DNA of 21,259 bases from Bacteroidales bacterium (GCA_031266895.1 JAISAD010000125.1:1-21259), one strand, 5' to 3'. Positions 1-7,602 are shown, counted from the stretch's first letter. The notes: generated by a model from the letters alone, not told the origin. Made by a program: numbers and translations.

Positions 1-825
1 TCCCTTTTGGGCCCTGTGGGGGGGGGGGGTGGAAAATTCATTGATTAATTGACAGTTAAGCGATTTTACATAAAGGCGATATCTCATACCGACTTCTTTC
101 ATTACAAACAGTGTAATAACCTCTACATTGTGTATGGCAGCAAGCTGAAAAGCGCCTATCGGCAAATCAATTTCACCATTGAGCAATCGACATCGTACAT
201 TTTTTGAACTGCCAAAGAGTCGGTCGCACGGCATACAGACGATTTCGCCGTTATTCAAGGCGCTGTTAATCAAAAAGAGGTGCGACATATCGGGCATTAC
301 AGGGATCAGCCGCACATTACGGCACCCGAACTGTTTATTTCGATTTTGCTGCAAGTTGACCGTTTCACCTGCAAACACTACTGCATTGACAGGCTTTTTA
401 TCCTGATGCATCAAGTAGCCTCCAATTTCAAAATTGCCAACGTGAGCACTCACCATTACAAATCCCTTTTCACTGTTTATCAGCCTGTCAAAACACGACT
501 GTCCATCTATTTCCACATTAAAGCGGGTTTTACCCTGTGCCAGTATCGAAAACCGATCCATAATGATCTGTCCGAAACGATAATGATTTTTAACAGACAT
601 TTGCAACGACTTCAGAGGAGAGAAACGGTGTTGCAGCCGAAAATAGCGGTAGATTGTTTTTCTTCCTTTGCCGTTGAATATCAAATAGAAAGGAGAAACC
701 AAGGCCACAAAAAAATAGCCTGCACGCACACTACACCAGTGCAGCAATACAAACAGAAAACACTGCCCGAATGTACCTCCACCCGTAACGCCTTTCCACT
801 CAGGGTCTTTGCCTTTCTTTGTCAA
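1..825 (-). CDS. Lipid A/lysophospholipid acyltransferase family protein (partial, 3' end missing)
   Basis: Open frame of 275 codons running off the left edge. It belongs by sequence to the LpxL/HtrB-like acyltransferases (LPLAT superfamily), which transfer an acyl chain from acyl-ACP or acyl-CoA to a lipid acceptor at the inner membrane. The family HX4(D/E) catalytic motif is visible as HVGNFE (H128, E133). A hydrophobic N-terminal segment (about residues 22-50) would anchor it. Such proteins have roughly 290-310 residues, so little is missing. The only plausible start is TTG at 825, three bases after the ACP stop and in the same frame; from there the protein begins TKKGKDPEWKGVTGGG, which looks like a normal family N-terminus. 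It is surely cotranscribed with the ACP, which may be its acyl donor. The last codons read through a run of 12 G (positions 18-29 on the plus strand), so the C-terminal residues of this translation are doubtful. The exact lipid substrate cannot be told from sequence. Confidence 0.82.
   Translation of the reverse strand, partial: MTKKGKDPEWKGVTGGGTFGQCFLFVLLHWCSVRAGYFFVALVSPFYLIFNGKGRKTIYRYFRLQHRFSPLKSLQMSVKNHYRFGQIIMDRFSILAQGKTRFNVEIDGQSCFDRLINSEKGFVMVSAHVGNFEIGGYLMHQDKKPVNAVVFAGETVNLQQNRNKQFGCRNVRLIPVMPDMSHLFLINSALNNGEIVCMPCDRLFGSSKNVRCRLLNGEIDLPIGAFQLAAIHNVEVITLFVMKEVGMRYRLYVKSLNCQLINEFSTPPPHRAQKG
18..29. other. Run of twelve G at the left edge
   Basis: Twelve consecutive G follow TCCCTTTTGGGCCCTGT at the window start and fall within the reading frame of the acyltransferase, where they encode consecutive prolines (and part of adjoining codons). 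This fits a sequencing or assembly end effect, so the sequence left of about position 35 may be unreliable. Confidence 0.5.
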
Positions 826-828
826 AGG

Positions 829-1074
829 TTATGCGGTTATTTTAGATTCAATATAGTCGTAAAATTGTGCCAATGTCTTCACATTTTTCATCTCTTCGGC
901 TTTAATCCTATAGCCGAAATGTTTTTCTACAATTACGACAATATCTACAAAATCAAGACTTTCAATACCCAAATCTTCTTTCAGGAGAGCATCATCCTTA
1001 ATCAAACCGGCATCAATTTCAATCTCTTCAACTAACAAGCTATTAATCGTTGTAATAATTTCTTCTCTATTCAT
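829..1074 (-). CDS. Acyl carrier protein
   Basis: Small acidic protein of 81 residues with the acyl carrier signature DLGIESLDFVDIV. Ser39 in this motif is the expected 4'-phosphopantetheine attachment site. The carrier would hold acyl intermediates as thioesters in the cytosol. The motif has Glu in place of the usual Asp before the serine (GIES rather than GxDS), as in many specialised, non-housekeeping ACPs. No fabF or other core fatty acid gene lies nearby, and the next gene downstream is an acyltransferase. I therefore infer a dedicated ACP for a lipid or polyene product rather than the primary fatty acid ACP. A TAnnTTTG promoter box lies about 52 bases upstream. Confidence 0.88.
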   Translation of the reverse strand: MNREEIITTINSLLVEEIEIDAGLIKDDALLKEDLGIESLDFVDIVVIVEKHFGYRIKAEEMKNVKTLAQFYDYIESKITA

Positions 1075-1125
1075 TCTTTTTTATTTAACAAATAATTTAA
1101 GCAAGGGTTGGAATAAATTAGGGTG

Positions 1126-1133
1126 CAAAAATA
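1126..1133 (-). promoter_or_regulatory. -7 box for the ACP/acyltransferase operon
   Basis: On the minus strand this reads TATTTTTG, matching the Bacteroidetes -7 consensus TAnnTTTG, and lies about 52 bases upstream of the ACP ATG. The rest of the promoter is AT-rich and no convincing -33 element is visible. Confidence 0.6.
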
Positions 1134-1206
1134 CAAAAAAAAAAGAAAACAACGATTGTTTTGAATCTGACATTTATGAATTAAACTGTCATTCAAAAAT
1201 AACATG

Positions 1207-1214
1207 TACTTTTG
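1207..1214 (+). promoter_or_regulatory. -7 box for the thioesterase gene
   Basis: TACTTTTG matches TAnnTTTG and lies 26 bases upstream of the ATG at 1240. It overlaps the more upstream ATG at 1204, which argues that translation starts at 1240. It is divergent from the ACP promoter box about 75 bases away. Confidence 0.6.
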
Positions 1215-1239
1215 CAACCGAATTTTTAATTCTGAAAGC

Positions 1240-1701
1240 ATGTTGTTAAAATCAATAATCACGCACAGGCTCGTGAAAAGTGAAGACCTGAATCATCACA
1301 AAACGCTATTTGCCGGACGCTGTTCGGAATGGTTTGTAGAATCCTCATTTATTGCGGTAGCCAATGTATTGAACCCTGAAAATATTGTATGTCTGAAAGT
1401 GCACGGACTGGAATTTTTGCATCCCATTCATGCCGGCGATATTCTCACTTTTGAGAGTAAAATTGTGTCGAATGGCCGTAGTACCTTAACGGCTCATACG
1501 CGGGTTTTTAGAGATAAAACGCACGATATTACCTTTTGTGAGGGATTTGCCACATTTGTATATGTAGATGAACATACTAAAGCCCAACCTCACGGTATTA
1601 GCATAATACCCGTAACCGAAGAGGAAATTCGCCTGAATGAAATAGCCAAATCGCTGACATTAAAATCGAAAGGCAATTCAAAATCAGAACATCAAAATTA
1701 A
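1240..1701 (+). CDS. Acyl-CoA thioesterase, hotdog fold
   Basis: Protein of 153 residues resembling the acyl-CoA thioesterase (YciA/BACH-type) branch of the hotdog superfamily, which hydrolyses acyl-CoA to free acid and CoA in the cytosol. The segment NHHKTLFAG (residues 18-26) corresponds to the family's N-x-x-GTLFGG-like active-site loop, followed by the long hotdog helix (about 27-44) and the core strands through residue 115. The length is normal for a single-domain member. I chose ATG 1240 because the upstream in-frame ATG at 1204 precedes the -7 promoter box. The gene is divergent from the ACP/acyltransferase pair and convergent with etfA, so its substrate could be an acyl-CoA of either lipid or degradative origin. 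The chain length preferred cannot be read from sequence. Confidence 0.8.
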   Translation: MLLKSIITHRLVKSEDLNHHKTLFAGRCSEWFVESSFIAVANVLNPENIVCLKVHGLEFLHPIHAGDILTFESKIVSNGRSTLTAHTRVFRDKTHDITFCEGFATFVYVDEHTKAQPHGISIIPVTEEEIRLNEIAKSLTLKSKGNSKSEHQN

Positions 1702-1714
1702 AAATCGTAATTTT
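1694..1714. terminator. Weak AT-rich inverted repeat between convergent genes
   Basis: AAAATTA (1694-1700) and TAATTTT (1708-1714) form a perfect 7-bp inverted repeat with a 7-base loop, overlapping the end of the thioesterase gene and sitting just before the etfA stop. It could act as a weak bidirectional terminator, but it has no GC pairs in the stem. Confidence 0.3.
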
Positions 1715-1730
1715 CAGCTTGGCACTGCCT

Positions 1731-2723
1731 TTACGGCTGCAATCGTTCCGTCAAAAGAGGCACGATTTTATTAACATCGCCCACAATACCCAAGTCGCAA
1801 ACGCTGAAAATGGGGGCGTATTTGTCTTTATTAACGGCTACGATAAATTCGCTTTCTTCCATGCCTGCGAGATGTTGAATAGCGCCCGAAATGCCAAAAG
1901 CAAAATACAGATCAGGTCGCACAGTTTTGCCAGTTTGGCCTACCTGCCTGTCGTGGTCAACAAGACCTGAATCTACAACTGCCCGCGATGCAGACAGTTG
2001 CGCATTCAACGTTTCGGCCAAGCGAGCCAGTTTGTCAAAATTGTCTTTACTCCCCACGCCTCTGCCACCTGACACCAAGATTTTAGCCTCCGTAATATCT
2101 ACTTTTCCCTTATCTTCCTTCACATTTTCAATCAGACGCACCTTGAATTTTGAGGTGTCAAATTGAGCGGCAAACGGGATGATTGAACCTTTTCTGCCTG
2201 TTTCACGTTCTCTTTTCTGCATTACACCCGGACGTACGGTGGACATCTGCGGACGATGGTCGCTGCACAAAATCGTAGCCATGAGGTTGCCTCCAAAAGC
2301 AGGACGAGTCATCATTAATTCTCCCTCTTCCGAAATTTCGAGGCGGGTACAATCAGCCGTAAGGCCAGTGTTGAGGCGCGCCGATAATCGCGGCCCTAAA
2401 TCGCGGCCAATAGTAGTAGCGCCAAAAAGCACAATGCCTGGCTTAAATTGTGTAATGGCTTGCGACAGCGCCTGCGTGTATGGTTCTGTAAGATAATATT
2501 TTAACTCTGGAGAATCCATTACAATAATCTCATCTGCGCCATATTCAATCAATGATTGCGCCTCTGCGGCGATGCCACTTCCAGCAAACAGGGCGACTAC
2601 TTTTTCATTGAGTGCCTGCGCCAAATCCTGCGCTTTGCCCAGCAGTTCCAAAGCTACCGATTGAATAATGCCTTCCCTCTGTTCGATGAACACAAAAACG
2701 TTTTTATATGCAGTTTTATCCAT
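1731..2723 (-). CDS. etfA: Electron transfer flavoprotein, alpha subunit
   Basis: Full-length EtfA of 330 residues. EtfA pairs with EtfB to form an FAD-containing cytosolic electron carrier for acyl-CoA dehydrogenases. The C-terminal FAD domain (about residues 208-330) is well conserved: SGGRGVGSKDNF, the SRAVVDSG stretch, GQTGKTVRPDLY and GISGAIQHLAG, all part of the alpha-FAD pocket. The N-terminal domain (about 1-200) is the usual alpha/beta domain that packs on EtfB. The start lies 7 bases after the etfB stop, so the two are cotranscribed with the upstream acyl-CoA dehydrogenase. The order Bcd-EtfB-EtfA is the one known from butyrate-type anaerobes. Nothing looks truncated. Confidence 0.95.
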   Translation of the reverse strand: MDKTAYKNVFVFIEQREGIIQSVALELLGKAQDLAQALNEKVVALFAGSGIAAEAQSLIEYGADEIIVMDSPELKYYLTEPYTQALSQAITQFKPGIVLFGATTIGRDLGPRLSARLNTGLTADCTRLEISEEGELMMTRPAFGGNLMATILCSDHRPQMSTVRPGVMQKRERETGRKGSIIPFAAQFDTSKFKVRLIENVKEDKGKVDITEAKILVSGGRGVGSKDNFDKLARLAETLNAQLSASRAVVDSGLVDHDRQVGQTGKTVRPDLYFAFGISGAIQHLAGMEESEFIVAVNKDKYAPIFSVCDLGIVGDVNKIVPLLTERLQP

Positions 2724-2730
2724 GATTGTA

Positions 2731-3516
2731 CTATTTTATGATGAATTTTTCCTTTAACTTACTGATAATAATGCCAACAGCCTCTTCTGCATCCACTTCA
2801 AAGACTTCACCGGCACCCTTTTGTGCTTTGGTAAACGATTTTTTGACCCTGGTCGGCGAACCTTTCAGACCTAATTTTTCCTTGTCCACCTCAATTTTGT
2901 CGGCGTCCCAAATTTCCATCTCTTTATCAAATGACTCCATAATGCCTTGTACTGACATATAACGGGCTTTATTGGCAGTAGCCAATACTGTGAGCAGGCA
3001 GGGCAACTCCACTTCGAGTATCTGATATCCCTCTTCGGTCTCTTTTTTTACGGTGAGCAAGTTGCTGTCGTTGCAGGTCAGGCCAGCCACATAAGAAATT
3101 TGCGGCAATTGCAGATGTTCGGCCATCTGGGGGCCTACTTGTGCCGTATCGCCGTCAATAGCCTGACGTCCCGTAATAATGAGATCAAAATCAAGGGTGC
3201 GCAGTGCACCAGCCAGAGCATGAGAAGTAGCAAGCGTGTCAGCTCCTGCAAATCTTCTGTCAGTCAGCAAAATAGCTCTGTCAACGCCCATAGCAAAAGC
3301 CTCTCTCAAAATAGATTCGGCTTGTGGCGGTCCCATCGTAATAACAGTAACGTGGGCGTTGCAAGTATCTTTAAGCATCAGCGCCATCTCCAAACCGCCT
3401 TTGTCGTCCGGATTCATGATGCTGGGCACGCCATCACGAATAAGCGTTCCCGTTTCCGGATTAATTTTGATTTCCGTTGTGTCGGGAACCTGTTTTATAC
3501 AAACTACTATATTCAT
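2731..3516 (-). CDS. etfB: Electron transfer flavoprotein, beta subunit
   Basis: Full-length EtfB (FixA family), 261 residues. It binds AMP in classical ETFs or a second FAD in electron-bifurcating ETFs. It opens with MNIVVCIKQVPDT, and contains DGVPSIMNPDDKGGLEMAL, TMGPPQAESILREAFAMG and the nucleotide-binding stretch FAGADTLATSHALAGAL. This resembles the anaerobe-type EtfB proteins that work with butyryl-CoA dehydrogenase more than the mitochondrial type; I judge this from recall of the family and not from an alignment. It lies between the acyl-CoA dehydrogenase (92 bases upstream) and etfA (7 bases downstream). Whether it bifurcates electrons to ferredoxin is an inference. Confidence 0.95.
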   Translation of the reverse strand: MNIVVCIKQVPDTTEIKINPETGTLIRDGVPSIMNPDDKGGLEMALMLKDTCNAHVTVITMGPPQAESILREAFAMGVDRAILLTDRRFAGADTLATSHALAGALRTLDFDLIITGRQAIDGDTAQVGPQMAEHLQLPQISYVAGLTCNDSNLLTVKKETEEGYQILEVELPCLLTVLATANKARYMSVQGIMESFDKEMEIWDADKIEVDKEKLGLKGSPTRVKKSFTKAQKGAGEVFEVDAEEAVGIIISKLKEKFIIK

Positions 3517-3608
3517 AATTTTTATAAGTTATTTTGGGTTTGACTTTTTCCTATCTGTTTGATTTTTAAATTCTAAATTCTGACTATGCCATAATATTTT
3601 TCCTGATA

Positions 3609-4748
3609 TTATCTAAACAATTTACCGGCAATTACCATGCGCTGTACTTCGGAAGTGCCTTCGTAAATCTCTGTAATTTTGGCATCGCGCATCATGCGTT
3701 CCACGGCATATTCGCGAGTGTAACCGTAGCCGCCGTGAAATTGCACGGCTTTAATGGTAACTTCCATTGCGGTTTCGGCGGCAAACAGTTTAGCCATAGC
3801 GGCATCGGCAGAATAGGGCAGATTATGATCTTTTTTGTAAGCAGCCGAACGCACCAGCAATCTTGCCGCCTGCACTTTAGTCTCAAGGTCTGCCATTTGA
3901 AACTGGGTGTTTTGGAAAGAAGCAACCGGTTTCCCGAACTGTTTTCGTTCTTTAGTATATTTCACCGTTTCGTCAATAGCGCCCTGTGCAATACCGAGCG
4001 CCTGTGCGGCAATGCCGATGCGGCCGCCATCAAGTGTTTTCATGGCAATAGCAAATCCTTTTCCCTCTTTGCCAAGCAGATTTTCCTTGGGGACTTCACA
4101 GTTTTCAAAAATCAACTCACAGGTGGAAGAGCCTCTAATTCCCATTTTTTTCTCTTTTTTACCGATGCTGAAACCGGGCATTCCCTTTTCTATAATAAAT
4201 GCCGAAATACCTTTGGTCCCCAACGATTTGTCAGTCATGGCCATAACGATGTAAACATGGGCATATCCGGCATTTGTGATAAAAATTTTAGAGCCGTTAA
4301 GAAGCCATTTATCGCCAGCATCTACTGCTGTAGTTTGCTGCATACCGGCATCAGTGCCTGCATTAGGTTCGGTAAGTCCAAAAGCACCAATCCAATTGCC
4401 TGATGCCAGGTTGGGCAGATATTTTTGCTTTTGTTCTTCGGTGCCATTTTCCAAAATAGGAGCCATGCAAAGCGATGTGTGTGCCGACATTATTACACCG
4501 GTAGTACCGCACACACGCGATAGCTCTTCCACAGCCATTGAATAGATTTGGTTAGTCCCACCCTGCCCTCCGCAGGCTTTAGGGACAGGAATACCCAGTA
4601 ATCCGATTTTCGACATCTTTTTAACGGTTTCCAAAGGAAATCGCTCATCTTCGTCCACTGCTGCTGCTAAAGGCTTCACCTCTTTTTCGGCAAATTCTCG
4701 AATCATTTGAAGAAATAGCTCTTCTTGTTTTGTTAAACTAAAATCCAT
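3609..4748 (-). CDS. bcd: Short-chain acyl-CoA dehydrogenase (butyryl-CoA dehydrogenase type)
   Basis: FAD-dependent acyl-CoA dehydrogenase of 379 residues, a normal full length. The enzyme interconverts acyl-CoA and trans-2-enoyl-CoA in the cytosol and exchanges electrons with ETF. Visible family marks are FGLTEPNAGTD and WLLNGSKIFITNAG in the middle domain, and YEGTSEVQR near the C-terminus. Glu363 in YEGT aligns with the catalytic base of SCAD/BCD enzymes. The first gene of a minus-strand unit with etfB and etfA, it has a TAnnTTTG box 37 bases upstream of its ATG. The context suggests a short-chain substrate such as butyryl-CoA/crotonyl-CoA, but branched short-chain acyl-CoAs are also possible. 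No crotonase, thiolase or hydroxyacyl-CoA dehydrogenase gene is present in the window. Confidence 0.9.
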   Translation of the reverse strand: MDFSLTKQEELFLQMIREFAEKEVKPLAAAVDEDERFPLETVKKMSKIGLLGIPVPKACGGQGGTNQIYSMAVEELSRVCGTTGVIMSAHTSLCMAPILENGTEEQKQKYLPNLASGNWIGAFGLTEPNAGTDAGMQQTTAVDAGDKWLLNGSKIFITNAGYAHVYIVMAMTDKSLGTKGISAFIIEKGMPGFSIGKKEKKMGIRGSSTCELIFENCEVPKENLLGKEGKGFAIAMKTLDGGRIGIAAQALGIAQGAIDETVKYTKERKQFGKPVASFQNTQFQMADLETKVQAARLLVRSAAYKKDHNLPYSADAAMAKLFAAETAMEVTIKAVQFHGGYGYTREYAVERMMRDAKITEIYEGTSEVQRMVIAGKLFR

Positions 4749-4785
4749 ATATGTACGCTATTTATTATTCGTATTAAAAAAGGCG

Positions 4786-4793
4786 CAAATGTA
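4786..4793 (-). promoter_or_regulatory. -7 box for the bcd-etfB-etfA operon
   Basis: On the minus strand TACATTTG matches TAnnTTTG and lies 37 bases upstream of the dehydrogenase ATG. The 220-base gap between this gene and nqrB (4749-4968) holds this promoter and no remnant of nqrC that I can recognise. Confidence 0.6.
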
Positions 4794-4968
4794 CATAATT
4801 TTTTGAGTTGCAGGTTTAATGGTCAAATTTTAGGCTAAAACATCTTTAATCCCAATAAACAAAATCTTTATATATACCTGGTTTTCTTTGTGTTAGCATA
4901 ACCTTACGCTACTGTCAAATGGAGTGCGTACAATCTTTTGAACTTTTGCGCAGGGGTAGGAAAATAGA

Positions 4969-6147
4969 TTATACTTCATTACATTTAGCCGTTTTAGCTC
5001 GTACCACCTGCCGCTGTTTTCGTTTTTCGATATTTAGCTGTATGACACACCAGTCAATAAGCGGCGCCATAACATTCATTAAAAACAGTCCTAAAATCAG
5101 CCCTTCTACATAGCCTTTATTAAGGTGTCGCACTGCAATGGTAAGACCGCCAATCAGCAGGCCATAAATCACCTGTCCCGCACGGGTATGTGTCGAAGAT
5201 ACAGGGTCGGTGGCCATGTAAACCGTTGCGAAGAATAATCCACCCATTAGCATTTGCTGGTAAGCCGGCACAGAGGCATATACGGATGTGCCAAAAATGT
5301 TAAACAGCAATGCGGTAAAATAGCCGCCAGCTACCACAGAAATCATGATACGCAGGCTGGCCACGCCAGTAAAAATAAGGATAAACGCGCCAAGCAGAAT
5401 GGCAATTTTTGATGTTTCACCGATAGAACCGGGTATAATACCTGCTAGCATATCGAAAGTAGAAGGCAAATAGAGCAACTGGTCGGCATATTCGGCCGAA
5501 GAGGCAATTGCCAGTGGTGTGGCACCCGAAAAAGCATCGGCTTTTTCGGCAATCCACACTTTGTCGCCGGAAATTACTGCCGGATAGGAGAAAAAGACAA
5601 AACCGCGTGCCAATAATGCCGGATTAAGAAAATTGTAGCCGTTGCCACCAAATACCTCCTTGCCGAACAGTACGGCAAACATGGTCGCCACAGACACAAT
5701 CCATAGTGGAATATCGGGCGGCATAATCATAGGGATCAGCATTCCTGTAACAAAAAAGCCCTCAGCTACCTGATGTCCGCGAATTTGTGCAAAAATAATC
5801 TCAATCAGCAGTCCTGAAGCGTAAGTTACAATCACCATCGGCAGCCATTTCATAAAGCCGTATCCAAACTGCTGCCAGAAGCCGGCATGTATGCCAATAG
5901 AGAGATAATGCTGATAGCCCAAATTCCACAACCCAAAAAGCAGTGGCGGCATCAGCGCCACAATCACCGTTATCATAATACGCTTCATATCCACCGCATC
6001 GCGAATATGGCTACCCCTTGTGGTAATGGTTTTTGGGGTCAGCAAAAAGGTATCTACTGCATCAAAAAGGGCATAAAAGGGATGTAAGGGTTTTCCTTTT
6101 TCAAACCGTTTTTCCGCTTTTTTACTCAAATTTTTTATCCACCGCAT
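4969..6147 (-). CDS. nqrB: Na+-translocating NADH:quinone reductase subunit B
   Basis: Integral membrane subunit of 392 residues. NQR oxidises NADH, reduces quinone and pumps sodium; NqrB carries a covalently bound FMN and forms part of the sodium path. The protein starts with a basic cytosolic stretch and FYALFDAVDTFLLTPKT, then has about ten hydrophobic helices (for example residues 55-74, 98-120, 130-160). The motif FSGATPLA contains Thr210, which aligns with the FMN-carrying threonine of the SGAT sequence. The related RnfD is shorter and lacks this N-terminal extension, so NqrB is the better call. It ends in a normal basic tail. The next subunits, nqrC to nqrF, do not follow. A -7 box in a perfect palindrome upstream suggests it can be transcribed separately from nqrA. 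Confidence 0.93.
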   Translation of the reverse strand: MRWIKNLSKKAEKRFEKGKPLHPFYALFDAVDTFLLTPKTITTRGSHIRDAVDMKRIMITVIVALMPPLLFGLWNLGYQHYLSIGIHAGFWQQFGYGFMKWLPMVIVTYASGLLIEIIFAQIRGHQVAEGFFVTGMLIPMIMPPDIPLWIVSVATMFAVLFGKEVFGGNGYNFLNPALLARGFVFFSYPAVISGDKVWIAEKADAFSGATPLAIASSAEYADQLLYLPSTFDMLAGIIPGSIGETSKIAILLGAFILIFTGVASLRIMISVVAGGYFTALLFNIFGTSVYASVPAYQQMLMGGLFFATVYMATDPVSSTHTRAGQVIYGLLIGGLTIAVRHLNKGYVEGLILGLFLMNVMAPLIDWCVIQLNIEKRKQRQVVRAKTAKCNEV

Positions 6148-6191
6148 CGTTTATCTTTTTAGTTACATGATTAAGAAAAAACTTTCAACAA

Positions 6192-6209
6192 ATACTTTTG
6201 CAAAAGTAT
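6192..6209. promoter_or_regulatory. Perfect 18-bp palindrome carrying -7 boxes on both strands (nqrB promoter)
   Basis: ATACTTTTGCAAAAGTAT is a perfect palindrome. It contains TACTTTTG on the plus strand (6193-6200) and the same sequence on the minus strand (6208-6201). The minus-strand copy lies about 54 bases upstream of nqrB and is a plausible promoter for it. The plus-strand copy would point into the 3' end of nqrA and could yield an antisense transcript. The site could equally be the operator of a dimeric regulator. Confidence 0.5.
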
Positions 6210-6253
6210 GAAAAATATACTCGCATTCATATGTTGGATGCATTCCCTGCTTC

Positions 6254-7594
6254 TCACCTGGTTGAATCATATAATAATGTCAAACCCTTAAAAATCAACT
6301 CCTGCCATTCTATTTTTGAGGGACATATCACTTCGCAAAGTGCAAAATCTTCTTCCGTAACTTCGTAAATGCCAAGTGCTTCCATTAAGTCAATATCTTC
6401 AACAATGCATGCCTTCAACAGTTCTGCAGGCAGAATATCAAATGGAAACACTTTTTCGTATTCCGTATGCAGCATCAGGGTACGTACTCCGCCATGCAGG
6501 GCAGTGTCGAAATTATACTTTTTCTTCGGAAAAAACCATGATAAATAGGAGTGCGAAAAACTCCACTGCCTGAATCCGGGCGCCATCCAGCCAAACAGTT
6601 TTCGTTCGCCACCCTCAGGGATTACCGTCAGTTGATTGTCGTACCAGCCTGTAAAACCGGAAATATCTATTTTTTTTCCTGTCAATACATTACCGCTTAC
6701 AATGCGGGGCATTTCGCACATCAGACTGTCCTGGAGAGCGGTTTCAACGGCTGCACCCTGCACCAAATCAAAATAGCCAGCCCGCTTTATCCCACTGCCG
6801 CAAAGCACCACTCTTTTGGAAAAGTCCAACTTGCGATACAGGAAAAGCTTTCCAATCATAACGAGTGCTTGCGGATTAATATGCCACACAATTTCGCCCT
6901 TATTTACAGGGGCTATCTTATGAATTTGCGTGCCAATATTGCCTGCAGGATGCTTGCCTGCAAAATAGCGAAATTCTACATTGGCAAGTTGTTCAAAAAT
7001 GGCGTTATTCCTGTCTTTATACAGCGAAAAATAGCATTTTCCCGAGGTGAGTTGAACTACCACATCAATTCCTTTTTGCAGTTCTGCCTGCCGTCCATCC
7101 ACCAAAAAAGCATAATCTGGAGCTAAAGGCGCAGTATCAAATCCACTGATAAATATAGCTTTGGGAGTGGCTTCGGTTTGTGCAATGCGGTTAAACGGAC
7201 GCTCGCGCAAAAGATTCCACAGCCCATATTTTTGCAGCGTTTCTCTAATAACGTTTGGATTAAAGGCAGTTGGAATTTCAACAGGGACAGAGTCAAATTT
7301 GCCATCCGACAAAAATTGTATATACTCAATTTTCCGTTTTTCGCCACGAACAATTGCTGCTACCATGCCACTCACAGGCGACACAAAGACAATTTTTTCA
7401 TTCTCCTTGGCATAAAAAACAGGTGTTCCAACCTTAACAGTATCCCCCTCCTTTACACATAATTTCGGTGTAATCCACCGAAAATCGTCAGGAACAAGCG
7501 CATAATGCATGGTGCTAAAAGACAGCATATCCAATGGGGCCTCTCCTTTCAGTCTGACATCTAATCCTTTACAAATATTAATAAGCTGTTGCAT
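6254..7594 (-). CDS. nqrA: Na+-translocating NADH:quinone reductase subunit A
   Basis: Subunit A of NQR, 446 residues from the ATG at 7594, matching the usual size of about 445. NqrA is a cytosolic-side peripheral subunit without helices in the membrane. It starts INICKGLDVRLKGEAP and includes the biotinyl-lipoyl-like segment with VKEGDTVKVGTPVFYAKENE, typical of NqrA (and of the related RnfC). RnfC would also carry two 4Fe-4S motifs near its C-terminus; these are absent here, which supports NqrA. The reading frame stays open 52 codons further upstream, but the extension is hydrophobic, has no family counterpart and lies upstream of the -7 box at 7615-7622. nqrB follows after 106 bases, an unusually wide gap for this operon. 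Confidence 0.93.
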   Translation of the reverse strand: MQQLINICKGLDVRLKGEAPLDMLSFSTMHYALVPDDFRWITPKLCVKEGDTVKVGTPVFYAKENEKIVFVSPVSGMVAAIVRGEKRKIEYIQFLSDGKFDSVPVEIPTAFNPNVIRETLQKYGLWNLLRERPFNRIAQTEATPKAIFISGFDTAPLAPDYAFLVDGRQAELQKGIDVVVQLTSGKCYFSLYKDRNNAIFEQLANVEFRYFAGKHPAGNIGTQIHKIAPVNKGEIVWHINPQALVMIGKLFLYRKLDFSKRVVLCGSGIKRAGYFDLVQGAAVETALQDSLMCEMPRIVSGNVLTGKKIDISGFTGWYDNQLTVIPEGGERKLFGWMAPGFRQWSFSHSYLSWFFPKKKYNFDTALHGGVRTLMLHTEYEKVFPFDILPAELLKACIVEDIDLMEALGIYEVTEEDFALCEVICPSKIEWQELIFKGLTLLYDSTR

Positions 7595-7602
7595 AGCTAA
7601 AA

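Noticed and set aside
280..1035. Plus-strand open frame of 251 codons opposite the ACP and acyltransferase
   Set aside because: It overlaps two genes with clear family motifs on the other strand, and its translation shows no recognisable domain.
3735..4403. Plus-strand open frame of 222 codons opposite the acyl-CoA dehydrogenase
   Set aside because: Antisense shadow of a strongly conserved enzyme gene; no promoter box or family resemblance of its own.
4895..4910. Hairpin AGCATAACCTTACGCT downstream of nqrB
   Set aside because: Contains a G-T pair, a very small loop and no T-run, so I do not call it a terminator.
4969..7594. Reading the nqrA/nqrB pair as rnfC/rnfD
   Set aside because: The nqrA product lacks the RnfC 4Fe-4S cysteine motifs and the nqrB product has the NqrB-type N-terminal extension and length.
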